From assembly GCF_004364345.1 (NCBI RefSeq), contig NZ_SOCA01000008.1, forward strand, positions 1 through 64,000: DNA of 64,000 nt, written 5' to 3'. The translations under genes were made by a program, and so were the position numbers. The DNA is from Prosthecobacter fusiformis. GTDB taxonomy: Bacteria; Verrucomicrobiota; Verrucomicrobiia; Verrucomicrobiales; Verrucomicrobiaceae. The notes beneath the pieces were generated by a model. That model was not told the origin of the DNA. It searched no databases and saw only the letters and a program-made list of their open reading frames with translations. Each line of letters begins with the position of its first letter. Position 1 is the first letter of the stretch. Positions 41,813 to 52,281 of the stretch are shown in pieces.

Positions 41813-44800
41813 TTACCCACCTTGCGGCAGCTTAAACAGGATCTCGCCACCCCGGATCTTATTAGCCGCATCCGCAGGCAGCGGTGGCAGTTGGAAATTC
41901 CCGGCACCGATGACCCCATCCGTATCCGTGACCGGCGGCTGACGCAGCACCCCAGTGAAGGGCACCGTGCGCTTCACCACCTTCGTCGCACTCGCATTGG
42001 CAGTCGTCGGCGCAGGCACCACATCAGACACAGAGAAGCTACCTTTAAAAGCACCCGTGGCCGGAGTGAACGTCACCGCCCACTTCGTCGGATTTGCAGG
42101 CACCAATGCTGGCAGCGTCACCAGGACTTTGTTCGTCGTTTGCAGCTGAACCTCCGTCGGCAGCGTAGCGAAGCCGTCTGTATCAAAATTACTGTGCTCC
42201 ACCTCGATCTTGGCATCCACACCCAGTCCCAACCGTTGGGAAAGAGGAATGGCCGTTACATTTCTGGAGGCAGCCACCGGAGGCAGCCACGGATCCAGGG
42301 TAAACTGTGAGTTCAAAGGACCGAAACCCAGGGGATAAGACTTGTCATTGCCACCTGGCTCTTTTTTCCAGACGAACTTGGCCTCAGAATCATAGTCCAC
42401 GTATTTGCGCCCGGAGAGCGTCGGATGATCTTCCAGTGAGATCTGCCCGGCCACAAAACTGTCCACCCGCTTATAGGGAATCAAGAACAGGCGATACCCG
42501 GCATCATAGTCAGCCGCCAGCGAGGCCGTGAGCACCGTGCCATCCGCCAGCATCCCGGCGATTTTCATCAGCCCTTTCGCATCAATGCTCACCGTCGCCT
42601 GCCCATAGCCGCCAGGCAGGACATCCGCAGAGACATTGATCTCCTCCCCAGGATCCAGCACCAAGGTATGCGCCCCCACATGGGAAAGCGTCTGCCCCTT
42701 GAGCAGCACCAGCAGTTCCTTCCCGGTTGTCGTCGAGCCGAGAGGCACTTCCACCAGGCCGTCCATAACGACCAAGTTTGCCTCAAACACGCCTTCCAGG
42801 CGCAGCGTAAAGTTCAGTCTGTATTCGGTCGTCCCTTTCTTGAACACCGATGAGCCAGTCACTTCTTCATCATCAGGATCAATGGTCAGATCGCCTTTAA
42901 AGGACAAAGCCGCCAGCTCCCGCGCCATCGTCACCTTGCCGCTGAAGGTCTTGCTCGTATTGACCACCGTCATCTCCAGCTTGGCGCAGGGCAGTGTGTC
43001 ACTGCCCGTCAAAAGAGCCTCATATTGACCGCCAAATCCATCCACCGTCAGCGTCCCGGGCACATAGACGAAGGCATAGTTCACGGCCACCGCTCCGGCC
43101 GCTTTGATGGGGTAAAGTCCGCCGGGGCTGGCCTCCTTGGCCGTCGTCGTCACCGTCGGTGCCTTCACGGCAGGGCTGGCCTGCGGATCAGCAAAGATGG
43201 TGTCTTTTGAATCCCCCGGCATAAAGCCACTGTACGACAGTGTCAGCTCAGGATTGACCGATCCCACCAGCTTGCGCTGGTCGTCCGCTTTCACGAAAAG
43301 CGGGGCCTTGTTGACTGTCAGGCTTCCGGTCTTCCGCACCGTACCGGCAGTCGCCACGATGGCATACTTACCGGCCTTGACCGGCGGATTTGGGCTGCCT
43401 GCATAAGTGATCGTCACTTCCGTCTCTTCATCCACGCCTGTATAGCCCACCACACGCGGTGTCCCATCATAGGTCTGCACCAGATTTGTCATCGTCAGGG
43501 CAGCGGGGCTGACCAGGATTTTGATTGTCTTGGCCACACTTTTCGCGGGCAGGTAGGCAGCCGTACCAGCTTGGCTGGCCGTGATTTTCACCGTCCCCAC
43601 AGCATCCAGACGCAGGGTCGTCGGCCCAGTCATCGTCCCTGGCCCGTCTGTCACAGTATAAGTCAGTGGCAGGCCAGAATTGCAATAGCCTGTCAGCTCC
43701 AACGTTTCATCATCCAGATAGACACTGGCGGGTGCCACCCAAGTGATGGTCTGGGCAGTCTTCACCACCGGAGTATTCCCGCTCATGAAAAAGCTCTGCG
43801 TCACAGGTGCTGCCGCTGCCCAGAGGTTATTCCCCGCCTGCTTCGCACGGATCGTCACCGCGCCGCTGGCCCCCTTCGGAGTCACCGTCGCACCTTCCAG
43901 AGTCACAGGACCAGATAGCAGTTCAAATTCCACCGGCAGACCGGAAGAAGCCGTCGCCGTCAGGGTGAAGTCACCATCCGCCACTAGGCGATCCGCCAGT
44001 GCTGCAAAGGTGATGCTCTGGGGTTCCGGGACAGGCGGGATGTCCAGGGCTTCAAAGCTCTGCACCACATCCACAGCCGCCGCATAGTTATCGTCCCCCG
44101 CCAGGCTCGCCACCAGGGTCACTTCGCCCACCGTGCCATCCAGAGTCAGCGTATTCCCATCCAAAGTTGCCGGACCAGACTGCTTCGTGATCGTCACCGG
44201 CCGCCCTGAGCTTGAAGTCGCACTCACCGTAAACGGCACACGGTACATCGACTGGTCACCAATCGTCGCAAAGGTGATCGTCTGGGGAGTCTTCGCCACC
44301 GTGAAGGTATGCACCACCGGCGTCGCCGCCGCGAAGTCATCATTCCCCGCCTGCGTCGCCGTCAGCGTCACCTCTCCCGCCCCGGTGATCGTCACCTTAT
44401 TGCCGGAGATTATCGCAGGATCCCCATCCGCCACTTCCACCGTTACCGGCAGTCCTGAACTGGAAGTCGCCGTGAAAGTAAAAGTATTCGCCGCCGGGTT
44501 AAACGTCCGGTCCGCCGGTTCTGCAAACGTGATCGTTTGTGGTGGCAGCAGTCCGTTCTTGGATTCAAACGCTCCACCTCCTAGAATGACAAACCGGTTC
44601 CTCGGCTGCCCATTGTAAGTGGTGAAAGCACCCCCGGCATAAATGCGACCTTGCGCGTCTATAGCCAACGCTTTGACCGAGTTGTTGAAGCCTGTGCCGA
44701 TGTTGAATGAAGAGTCCACCGTGCCATCCACCGCAGCACGGTAAAGATGGTTGGTAAAACCTAGAAAAGTCCCAAAACTGGTGTTGAACAAACCCCCAAT

Positions 44801-46033
44801 AATCAGTTTTCCATCTTCTTGCTGGACCGAAGCATAAACGAGCTGCCCCGGATTCGGGGTGAAGCCTAGCTGCGTCCCATTGGTAGCATGGTATCGCTGC
44901 CCATACACGCCAGGAGCATTCTGACCTGCAAAGATGCTCCCATCTTTCAATTCATTGAAATGCAGACCGGATTTCCCGAGACCCGCAGAAGCAAAGGCCG
45001 GATCAAGGTTACCATTTGAAGACACCAGAAAAACGCCAACTCCCGCCCCGAATGTGCCCCATGCGTTATTGCTAGCACCAATCAAAAGTTTGGTTCCTCT
45101 CAACATCAAGGCGAAGACTTCACCGTTGTCATTGATTTTGGATTTAAAGCCCGTGTCCCGGACACCCGTATTACCCAGCCTCACAACGGCACGCACATCT
45201 GCTGTAGTGACCCCACCGACATTTTCAAAATCTCCACCAACATATACACTTCCATTCCCAAGAGGTGCTAGAGCATTCACAGACCCCAATTGTGGCCCTG
45301 TCGTGGCCGTGTTAAACGTCGTATCCAAAACCCCGGATGAAGTGAAACGAGCTACCCGTCCCAACTGCGTGGTCACTCCGCCAATGGTCACACTTGTAAA
45401 GTCTCCACCCACAAAAATCTGGCCAGCCGCGTTTACCGCAATGGCTCTGACATTATTGTTAAAACTAGGGGTGAAATTAGGATCAAGAGTTCCGTCGGCC
45501 AAGAAGCGTGCCAGCCGTCCACGCGGCTGTGGCGTTCCGCCATCGACACGCACCTCGGTGAATCCGCCGCCCACCAAATAAGACCCATCAGGATACATGT
45601 GGATCGCGCTCACCTCATCGTTTCCGCCGTTAAAAGTGGGCTGAGGCCTGTCCTTCGACAGTCCCCCAGGCCTTTTTTCCACGGTCAAAATCGCCTCGGT
45701 GGTCATCACGCTTTCGTTATCCTCCGTGATACGCAGCTTGTAAGGTCCTGCACGGCTAAAGGTCACGTCAGAAATTGTCAACGTAGGAGAGGTCGCCCCC
45801 TCAATACCATTGCCATTCTCCACCATCGTCGTTCCGTAAAACCATTGGTAATAGAGTGTCCCTGCTCCCGTTCCCCCTCCTGTAAAAGTCACATCAGATC
45901 CATATTCCACGGACGTACTTTCTGGATTGTCATTCACCGTTGGTGCCGCCTGGATCTGGCAATTTGCCAGCATTCCAAAGACTAAAGTGAATATCAGCAG
46001 GAAGGTAGAGTGCCGAGCACGAGAAGTTGCCAT
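41813..46033 (-). CDS. Large exported repeat protein: Ig-like, delta-60 propeller, MBG domains
   Basis: 1406 residues from the ATG at 46033, signal peptide 'FLLIFTLVFGMLANCQIQA'. An Ig-like domain ('TVNDNPESTSVEYGSDVTF') is followed by delta-60-type repeats ('VGGDFTSV', 'ALAPLGNGSVYVGGDF', 'IYAGGAFTTYNGQPRNRFV') of the form seen in bacterial propellers. At least four PQTITF-led repeats ('AKTPQTITFA', 'PEPQSITFAALADR') and an MBG-type module ('TMTNLVQTYDGTPRVVGYTG') come next. The C-terminus carries about 400 residues of another repeat found in verrucomicrobial cell-surface proteins. It has no PEP-CTERM tail, so it is probably secreted or outer-surface attached. The role is likely adhesive or structural, as inference. 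Confidence 0.85.
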   Translation of the reverse strand: MATSRARHSTFLLIFTLVFGMLANCQIQAAPTVNDNPESTSVEYGSDVTFTGGGTGAGTLYYQWFYGTTMVENGNGIEGATSPTLTISDVTFSRAGPYKLRITEDNESVMTTEAILTVEKRPGGLSKDRPQPTFNGGNDEVSAIHMYPDGSYLVGGGFTEVRVDGGTPQPRGRLARFLADGTLDPNFTPSFNNNVRAIAVNAAGQIFVGGDFTSVTIGGVTTQLGRVARFTSSGVLDTTFNTATTGPQLGSVNALAPLGNGSVYVGGDFENVGGVTTADVRAVVRLGNTGVRDTGFKSKINDNGEVFALMLRGTKLLIGASNNAWGTFGAGVGVFLVSSNGNLDPAFASAGLGKSGLHFNELKDGSIFAGQNAPGVYGQRYHATNGTQLGFTPNPGQLVYASVQQEDGKLIIGGLFNTSFGTFLGFTNHLYRAAVDGTVDSSFNIGTGFNNSVKALAIDAQGRIYAGGAFTTYNGQPRNRFVILGGGAFESKNGLLPPQTITFAEPADRTFNPAANTFTFTATSSSGLPVTVEVADGDPAIISGNKVTITGAGEVTLTATQAGNDDFAAATPVVHTFTVAKTPQTITFATIGDQSMYRVPFTVSATSSSGRPVTITKQSGPATLDGNTLTLDGTVGEVTLVASLAGDDNYAAAVDVVQSFEALDIPPVPEPQSITFAALADRLVADGDFTLTATASSGLPVEFELLSGPVTLEGATVTPKGASGAVTIRAKQAGNNLWAAAAPVTQSFFMSGNTPVVKTAQTITWVAPASVYLDDETLELTGYCNSGLPLTYTVTDGPGTMTGPTTLRLDAVGTVKITASQAGTAAYLPAKSVAKTIKILVSPAALTMTNLVQTYDGTPRVVGYTGVDEETEVTITYAGSPNPPVKAGKYAIVATAGTVRKTGSLTVNKAPLFVKADDQRKLVGSVNPELTLSYSGFMPGDSKDTIFADPQASPAVKAPTVTTTAKEASPGGLYPIKAAGAVAVNYAFVYVPGTLTVDGFGGQYEALLTGSDTLPCAKLEMTVVNTSKTFSGKVTMARELAALSFKGDLTIDPDDEEVTGSSVFKKGTTEYRLNFTLRLEGVFEANLVVMDGLVEVPLGSTTTGKELLVLLKGQTLSHVGAHTLVLDPGEEINVSADVLPGGYGQATVSIDAKGLMKIAGMLADGTVLTASLAADYDAGYRLFLIPYKRVDSFVAGQISLEDHPTLSGRKYVDYDSEAKFVWKKEPGGNDKSYPLGFGPLNSQFTLDPWLPPVAASRNVTAIPLSQRLGLGVDAKIEVEHSNFDTDGFATLPTEVQLQTTNKVLVTLPALVPANPTKWAVTFTPATGAFKGSFSVSDVVPAPTTANASATKVVKRTVPFTGVLRQPPVTDTDGVIGAGNFQLPPLPADAANKIRGGEILFKLPQGG

Positions 46034-46064
46034 AGTTGAGAAAGTTGGGGTGTGTAACTTGGTC

Positions 46065-46092
46065 TCTATAGCAACGTTTTTTTCGGATGCAA
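46065..46092 (-). promoter_or_regulatory. Sigma-70-type promoter of the 41813-46033 gene
   Basis: Minus strand: TTGCAT (46092-46087), 16-bp spacer, TATAGA (46070-46065), about 32 bp before the ATG. The surrounding 46034-46240 gap is AT-rich and also holds the promoter of the divergent protease gene. Confidence 0.5.
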
Positions 46093-46240
46093 CTTACAGT
46101 CTAACTACTTATTTAACATCATCTGTAAACTAACTGTAACCTTACCTCTGACTTAGAGTATAAACCGAGCATTCTGCAATAAAATGACAAAATCACACTA
46201 CCTTTGGTGACATATAAAAAGATTCGCCTATGCTATTTGC

Positions 46241-47098
46241 ATGAGAAACATTTTTCAGCGGCTCCTAGCAAGCATCTCACCCTCCTTTGATGGCGAACAA
46301 CGGCGTGGCATTGGCTGCCATCCGCGCGTCATCATGGCCCTGCTCATCATTGGCGGCACGCTCGCTTATCATTACTTGGGCACCACGGAGTATGAGAATG
46401 AATTCACCGGTCGCACGCAGCGCCTAGCCTTTGCCACGCCGGAAGAAGAAATCGCCCTTGGCTTGCAGTCCGCACCCATGATGATCCGCGAGATGGGTGG
46501 CCAGTCACGCGATGCGAAAGCGCAGGCCCAGGTGGACCGCGTGGGTGCCAAGCTGGTGCAGAGTACCCTCGCTCGGCAGACACCTTATCGCTTTGAATTT
46601 CACCTGCTCGCCGATACCCAGACCATCAATGCCTTCGCCCTTCCGGGCGGACAGATCTTCATCACGGAGGCTCTCTATCGCCTCTTTAAAAATGAGGACC
46701 AACTCGCAGGTGTCCTCGGACACGAGATCGGCCATGTGGTGGGCCGTCATTCCAATGAACAAATGGCCACGACCAAGCTCTGGCAAGGACTGGCCCAGGG
46801 TGCAGGCGTTCTCCTTTCCGATGGCCAAAGCAGCGCCGGTCATCAAATCGCCAACATGGTGGCCAACATGCGTGTGATGAAATATGGCCGCGATGATGAA
46901 CTGGAGTCCGACGCCCTCGGCATCCGCTTCCTCATTGATGCCGGATACGATCCCGAAGCCATGATCGGCGTCATGGACATCCTGGCCAGCGCCTCCAAAG
47001 GCAGCGGCCAGCCTGAATTCATGAGCACCCATCCCGCGCCAGAAAACCGCGCCGAGCGTATTCGCCAACTCATCGCCGAATACCGGAAAAAAGGCTGA
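46241..47098 (+). CDS. M48-family zinc metalloprotease (membrane-anchored)
   Basis: 285 residues. An N-terminal hydrophobic segment ('VIMALLIIGGTLAYHYLG') anchors it. The zinc motif HExxH is 'HEIGH' at 161-165, and the third ligand Glu lies in the 'DELESDALG' helix. Conserved 'INAFALPGGQIFI' precedes the motif. This is the BepA/LoiP-like, M48 single-anchor group that degrades misfolded envelope proteins. It starts a gene pair with the DJ-1-like gene 38 bp downstream. Confidence 0.92.
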   Translation: MRNIFQRLLASISPSFDGEQRRGIGCHPRVIMALLIIGGTLAYHYLGTTEYENEFTGRTQRLAFATPEEEIALGLQSAPMMIREMGGQSRDAKAQAQVDRVGAKLVQSTLARQTPYRFEFHLLADTQTINAFALPGGQIFITEALYRLFKNEDQLAGVLGHEIGHVVGRHSNEQMATTKLWQGLAQGAGVLLSDGQSSAGHQIANMVANMRVMKYGRDDELESDALGIRFLIDAGYDPEAMIGVMDILASASKGSGQPEFMSTHPAPENRAERIRQLIAEYRKKG

Positions 47099-47136
47099 GC
47101 ATATCGAGAGCTTCTTCATCATCGACCTGCCGCACC

Positions 47137-47679
47137 ATGCCCAAACGTGTACTCTGCCTGCTAACCGATCACTTTGAAGAGATCGAAGCCATTACGCCCG
47201 TGGACCTCCTGCGCCGCGCCGGGGTGGAGGTCGTGATGGCCTCTATGCGCGAAAGCATCCAGGTCGTTGGCCGCAGTGGCATCCTCATCAAAGCAGACTC
47301 CCATTTCGCCAGCGTGGACCCGACCACCTTCGACCTCCTTTTTATCCCAGGAGGCCCCGCCGTCAAAGCCCTCCGTGAAGACGGACGCGCAGCCGCTTTA
47401 GCCCAATCATTCATCAGCGCTGGCAAAACTGTGGCCGCCATCTGCGCTGCGCCCCTGGTGCTGCATGATGCAGGTCTACTGACCGGTAAAAAATACACGG
47501 CGCATGATTCCACCTATGAGGAGCTGACAGAGGCGGACCCCGCCCAGGAGGTCGTGACGGATGGCCTCATCATCACTTCCCGTGGCGCAGGCACTGCACT
47601 CGCTTTTGGTCTTGCCCTAGTCGCCCAGCTCACCACTCCAGAAGAAGCCGCCAAAGTCGCCCGGGCCATCATGGCCTGA
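47137..47679 (+). CDS. DJ-1/PfpI-family protein (YajL-like)
   Basis: 180 residues. Nucleophilic Cys C103 in 'AAICAAPLVL', the elbow of the family, with the interacting acidic residue in 'FEEIEA' (14-17). 'DLLFIPGGPAVKAL' and 'TSRGAGTALAFGLAL' are typical of the YajL/DJ-1 branch. Members act as chaperones, deglycases or oxidative-stress proteins. It converges on the AraC regulator gene. Confidence 0.92.
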   Translation: MPKRVLCLLTDHFEEIEAITPVDLLRRAGVEVVMASMRESIQVVGRSGILIKADSHFASVDPTTFDLLFIPGGPAVKALREDGRAAALAQSFISAGKTVAAICAAPLVLHDAGLLTGKKYTAHDSTYEELTEADPAQEVVTDGLIITSRGAGTALAFGLALVAQLTTPEEAAKVARAIMA

Positions 47680-47704
47680 TCCTCCAAGCCCGTCCGTCAA
47701 TCCT

Positions 47705-48565
47705 TCACGCCGGTTTTTCCTGATCTCGAAATTGAGTCGGTGTCAGCTTCGTCATCCGCTTGAAATCCTTGCTGAAGAAAAACTGGTCCGCGTAACCCAC
47801 CTGACGTGCGATTTCCTTCACTGGATCATCAGATTCGATGAGGCGGCGCTTCGCCTGATTGATGCGTTCCCTGCGCAACCAGTCGATCGGGCTGGTGCCG
47901 ATGGCGGATTTAAACTGGCGGCTGAAATGGCTCTCGCTCATTCCTGCCAATTGCGCTAGTTCCACCACCCGGATCGGCTGGTGAAAATAAAGCCGCATTT
48001 TCTCCAGCGCCTTCTGCACTGGCATGGGCAAATCTGGACGAATGAGGTCAGGATCCGACAAACGCGCATCAAAAGCCTTGGCAATGATAGCCGCGATGGC
48101 CGCATTCACATTCGCCGCATCGCAGGGTCGATTGCCATCCAGATAATCAAAACTGCGTTCAAATTCCACCGCTGCTCCCGTGGCGTCAAATCCCCCCATC
48201 ACAGGCATGGAGCGCACCTCCAAAAGCTGCGCCAAACGGTCCAGCGACCGCCCCTCCACCCGCACCCAATACACCTCCCAGGGATCTTTTGAAATAGCCC
48301 CATACGCATGAGGATGATGGCAGTTCACCCACACAAGATCTTGTGGCCCCACCTCATGCCGCCGCCCGGCCACCTGCACCCACCCCTGCCCGCTGAGGCA
48401 GAGGATCAACTCATGCCCAGGATAGGTCTCCCGCTGGATGCGATGCTCCACACTCGCCTTCAAGTGCCCTGCCCTGACCACGGAATAAAACAAGTCCCGC
48501 TGCCAGTCCGCCGGGGTGGCATATAAGTTCTTGAGAAACAAAGTCTCTGGAGGCGGTACGTTCAT
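47705..48565 (-). CDS. AraC-family transcription regulator
   Basis: 286 residues from the ATG at 48565. The N-terminal half is a cupin-like ligand domain ('ELILCLSGQGWVQVAGRRHEVGPQDLVWVNCHHPHAY'). The C-terminal pair of HTHs shows as 'RVVELAQLAGMSESHFSRQFKSAIGTSPIDWL' and 'PVKEIARQVGYADQFFFSKDFKRMTKLTPTQFR', the second in the standard AraC form. Residues are typical of sugar-utilisation regulators; the ligand is unknown. Alternative starts are 48583 and 48676. A TATACT-like -10 lies next to the start, so the leader would be very short. Confidence 0.9.
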   Translation of the reverse strand: MNVPPPETLFLKNLYATPADWQRDLFYSVVRAGHLKASVEHRIQRETYPGHELILCLSGQGWVQVAGRRHEVGPQDLVWVNCHHPHAYGAISKDPWEVYWVRVEGRSLDRLAQLLEVRSMPVMGGFDATGAAVEFERSFDYLDGNRPCDAANVNAAIAAIIAKAFDARLSDPDLIRPDLPMPVQKALEKMRLYFHQPIRVVELAQLAGMSESHFSRQFKSAIGTSPIDWLRRERINQAKRRLIESDDPVKEIARQVGYADQFFFSKDFKRMTKLTPTQFRDQEKPA

Positions 48566-48765
48566 AGCAGTATAATACAACATGAGGGCCGCGCAAATAT
48601 TGACGGGGGCATGGTTTTTTTTGAGATCGACCTCCTCCTTCCTCCCCAGATCAAAAAAATTGCGTGTGACACTCACGACATCTCCAAGACATCTCTGGCG
48701 CTCCCCGAATCAGTGTGCTAAGGCAACCAGTTCCCCCGGTCTCTCCGCCGTGGGGCTTTGTGCTC

Positions 48766-51700
48766 ATGCCTGACTTTGCTACATCCCTCCCCAGCCTCCT
48801 CCAGTCCTTCGATCCACGTCTCCGCCAGGAGGCAGAAAGACTTGCCGATGATGATGCCATCCGCGGCCTCGACATTGTCGAAGATGAAGTCCTTGCCGAA
48901 GTCGTCCTGGATGACCGGCGGGTAAACGTCCGCTGGGCTTTGGAAAACGATGCCTGGCAGGCAGAAAGCGATTGTGACGAGGAACCGCTCCATTTTCTGG
49001 CCCTGTGCGCCACTCTGGTCGCCTCCCAGCGCCGCTTCGCCCGGCAGACTCAGGGCAGTGCCACCACTCCTTCCCTACCACCGGAAGAAACCTTCCAGCT
49101 TGGCCTGGAGCGCCGCCTCGCCCGCCAGCTCACCCCGGAGGAGGAAGGCTACCTCAGCAAGCTGGAAAAACGTTTCCAGCGCGTCCGCCAGAGCGGTCAT
49201 ATTTATGATCAGGACATGGTCCGCCTGCATCCGCGCTGGAGCATCCAGAGCGTGGATCCCCTGGCCCTCTGGCCCGAGCCTCCGGTGAATCTCAAGGAAT
49301 TCTGGGAATACGTGGCCCTGGCCCTGCATGAGCGCAGCCTGCCCGCCCCCTCCTTCCTCCGCGGCAGCGTGGACATTGATGCCGTGCGTGCCCGCCTCAG
49401 CGTCTGGCGTCAGGAGCGCACCCTGCCCCTCTGGCGTGAGCGTATTCGAGATCTCCTGCGCAGCCTCAATGATGCCCCGCCGAAGGGCCGCCGTAGCTGT
49501 GATTTCAGGCTCATCATCACCCCTTCGGAAGCCCGTCTGCAAATCCGCTCCAGCGATGACGCCGCCTTCCGCAATGTGGCTGGCAGCGAGCTGGCCAACC
49601 TGGAAAATGAATACGAACGCGGTGCCCTGAACCTCCCCGCCTCGGCGGAGCTCCTCCTCCTCGCCTGCATCAGCCAGACCGGGGCCAATCCGGGAGACGT
49701 TTGCCGTTTTGACCTGGAGACTCATAGCCGCTGGCTGGGCACCTTGTTCCAACAGCCCGCCCTCCAGGCCCGCCTGCTGACCCTGGATGAAATGCCCTTC
49801 CGCCGCGTCAGCGAGCCGCTGACCTGGTCCAGTGAAGAAAACACTGAAACCGGCCAGCTCAATCTCACCCTCATCCAGGCGGATGGCGCTCCCGCTCCGC
49901 TGCCTCTCCGCGTCATGCATGGCGCAGAGACCCTGTTCCTGTCGTCGGATTCTGTTTTCCCAGGCCCGCTTTGGTTTCCTGAAGAAACACGCCTGGAAGC
50001 TCCTACCGCCATTCCTTTGAATGCCCTGGCCACCCAGGACGGCATCGCCTTTCTGGATAAACTGGGCCTACCCCTGCCTGCGGACATCGCCGGGCGCATC
50101 CGCCATGAGCCCCTGCATGTGCAGATCCGCGCCGGATGTGTGGCCCGCTCCCATGCCACCAGCACTGAGCACGCCGTCTTTCAGGTGGAAGCCGCCACTC
50201 CAGATGGCACCATCCGCGAGGTCCTCCGCTATGGCGGCTGGCAGCCCACGGAAAACGCACGCCCGGAGGATGATGACCACAGCATCATCTGCCGTGACCG
50301 CAGCGCCCTAGCCACCGCTGAGGCCACCCTCCAGGAAATGCGCCCGGTTTATGACCCGGAGTATGAAGGCTTCCGCGTCCGCCTGACCAAGACCTTTCCA
50401 GACCAGTTCAACACCTGGGCCAAAGGTCTCCCCGAAGGCATGAGCCTCACCGCCGATGAACGCCTCCAGTCCATCCTGGCAGATCCACTCATCGCCCGCG
50501 TCCGCATTGAGGCTTCTCAAACAGCGAACATCGACTGGTTCGATCTCAAGATGGTCTTCGAAGTCGAAGGAGCAGACCTCAAAGCTGCCGATATCCGCCG
50601 CCTCATCTCCGCCAAAGGCGGGTTTGTGCAGCTTGCCGATGGCACCTGGCGCCGCGTCAAGCTGGAGCTGAGTGAAGAGCAGCAGGAAATGATGGACCAG
50701 CTAGGCCTGGACATGGATGAATTCAGCAATGAAGCCCACCGCCTGCACTGGCGCCAGCTCACCGGCCAGGGGGCCAAAGAGATCATCAATCCCCGTGCCT
50801 GGCAGAACCTGACCCAGCGCATGGAGCAGGCAAAGCTGGATGAAAAACCCGCCGTCCCGGAAGGCCTCGGCGTCACCCTGCGGCCTTATCAGGAGGAAGG
50901 CTTCCACTTCCTCTCCTACCTTAGTTTAAACAAATTTGGCGGCATCCTGGCGGATGACATGGGTCTGGGTAAAACCATCCAGAGCATCACCTGGATCCTC
51001 TGGTTGCGCGCCCGCTATCGCAACGCATGGCCCTGCCTCGTCGTCTGTCCCAAATCCGTCCTCGACGTGTGGGCCACTGAATTTGCCAAAGCGGCTCCCG
51101 GCTTGAAAGTGCAGGTCCTGCGTGACAAAGAGGAGCTGGATCTGGAAATCCTCTACAAAGACTATCACGTGATGGTCATGAACTACGCCCAGCTCCGTGG
51201 CTGCATCGAGCTGCTGGAATCCGTCAAATGGCTGGCCGTCATCCTGGATGAAGGGCAGCACATCAAAAACCCGGACAGCAAGGCCGCCAAGGCAGCGCGC
51301 ATGCTCAAGGCGGAAAGCCGCCTCGTCCTCAGCGGCACACCGGTGGAGAATCGTTTGTTAGACCTCTGGAGTCTGATGACCTTTGCCGCCCCCGGTGCGC
51401 TCGGTGACCGCAATTATTTCCACCGTCATTTTGACCGCCGTAAAGATGCCAAGGCCAGCGAGCGCCTCTCCGCCCGCCTGAAGCCCTTCCTTCTCCGCCG
51501 CACCAAATCCCAGGTGGCCAAGGATCTGCCAGCCCGCAGTGAGGAAGCCATGCTCTGCGAAATGAGCGGCACCCAGGAGCGCCTGTATCGTGAAGAACTG
51601 GCCAAGGCCCAGCACATGGTGCTCACCGCCTCCGGCTTTGAAGTCCTCACCCGCAAGCGCTTCGCCATCCTCCAGGCCCTCACCCGCCTGCGCCAGATCT

Positions 51701-52281
51701 GCTGCCATCCTGCCTTGGTGGATAAAACCGCCGGGGACGATGACAGCGCCAAGCTCACCGCCACCCTGGAGCTCATCGAAGGCCTCCATGCCGAAGGCCA
51801 CAAGGTCCTCCTCTTCAGCCAGTTCGTCACCATGCTCAGCATCATCCGTGACCGCCTGGATACGATGAAGATCCCGCATTACTGGCTCACCGGCAGTACG
51901 AATAACCGCTCCGAAGTCGTCCAAAGCTTCCAGGAAGATGCCGACCCATGCGTGTTCCTCCTGTCCCTGAAAGCCGGCGGCAGCGGTCTGAACCTCACCG
52001 CCGCCAGCTACGTAATCCTTTATGACCCCTGGTGGAATCCCGCAGTGGAAGCCCAGGCAATTGACCGAGCCCACCGTATCGGCCAGACGCAGCCCGTCAT
52101 GGCCTACCGGATGATCACCAAAGGCACGATCGAGGAAAAAATCATGCTGCTTCAGCAGAAAAAAACCCTCATGTCCGCCAATATCCTGGGCGAAGGCGGC
52201 TTCTCCAGCACCCTGGAGAAATCCGACTTCGAATTCCTCTTCGGACTGGAAGCTGAGGAAGCTATGAACGCCGAAGACTGA
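48766..52281 (+). CDS. SNF2-family ATP-dependent DNA translocase
   Basis: 1171 residues from the ATG at 48766. The last 460 residues are the helicase-like motor. Walker A with K736 in 'LADDMGLGKTIQSI', Walker B as D828-E-G-Q ('LDEGQHIKN', where most relatives have DEAQ or DEAH), 'LSGTPVENRLLDLW', 'LLFSQFVTMLSII' and the arginine-finger motif 'QAIDRAHRIGQ'. The first 700 residues are an uncharacterised region with no recognised motif, as in HepA/RapA-like and SWIM-less bacterial SNF2 proteins. It probably moves along DNA to displace proteins. It stands alone, away from restriction or defence genes. Confidence 0.92.
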   Translation: MPDFATSLPSLLQSFDPRLRQEAERLADDDAIRGLDIVEDEVLAEVVLDDRRVNVRWALENDAWQAESDCDEEPLHFLALCATLVASQRRFARQTQGSATTPSLPPEETFQLGLERRLARQLTPEEEGYLSKLEKRFQRVRQSGHIYDQDMVRLHPRWSIQSVDPLALWPEPPVNLKEFWEYVALALHERSLPAPSFLRGSVDIDAVRARLSVWRQERTLPLWRERIRDLLRSLNDAPPKGRRSCDFRLIITPSEARLQIRSSDDAAFRNVAGSELANLENEYERGALNLPASAELLLLACISQTGANPGDVCRFDLETHSRWLGTLFQQPALQARLLTLDEMPFRRVSEPLTWSSEENTETGQLNLTLIQADGAPAPLPLRVMHGAETLFLSSDSVFPGPLWFPEETRLEAPTAIPLNALATQDGIAFLDKLGLPLPADIAGRIRHEPLHVQIRAGCVARSHATSTEHAVFQVEAATPDGTIREVLRYGGWQPTENARPEDDDHSIICRDRSALATAEATLQEMRPVYDPEYEGFRVRLTKTFPDQFNTWAKGLPEGMSLTADERLQSILADPLIARVRIEASQTANIDWFDLKMVFEVEGADLKAADIRRLISAKGGFVQLADGTWRRVKLELSEEQQEMMDQLGLDMDEFSNEAHRLHWRQLTGQGAKEIINPRAWQNLTQRMEQAKLDEKPAVPEGLGVTLRPYQEEGFHFLSYLSLNKFGGILADDMGLGKTIQSITWILWLRARYRNAWPCLVVCPKSVLDVWATEFAKAAPGLKVQVLRDKEELDLEILYKDYHVMVMNYAQLRGCIELLESVKWLAVILDEGQHIKNPDSKAAKAARMLKAESRLVLSGTPVENRLLDLWSLMTFAAPGALGDRNYFHRHFDRRKDAKASERLSARLKPFLLRRTKSQVAKDLPARSEEAMLCEMSGTQERLYREELAKAQHMVLTASGFEVLTRKRFAILQALTRLRQICCHPALVDKTAGDDDSAKLTATLELIEGLHAEGHKVLLFSQFVTMLSIIRDRLDTMKIPHYWLTGSTNNRSEVVQSFQEDADPCVFLLSLKAGGSGLNLTAASYVILYDPWWNPAVEAQAIDRAHRIGQTQPVMAYRMITKGTIEEKIMLLQQKKTLMSANILGEGGFSSTLEKSDFEFLFGLEAEEAMNAED

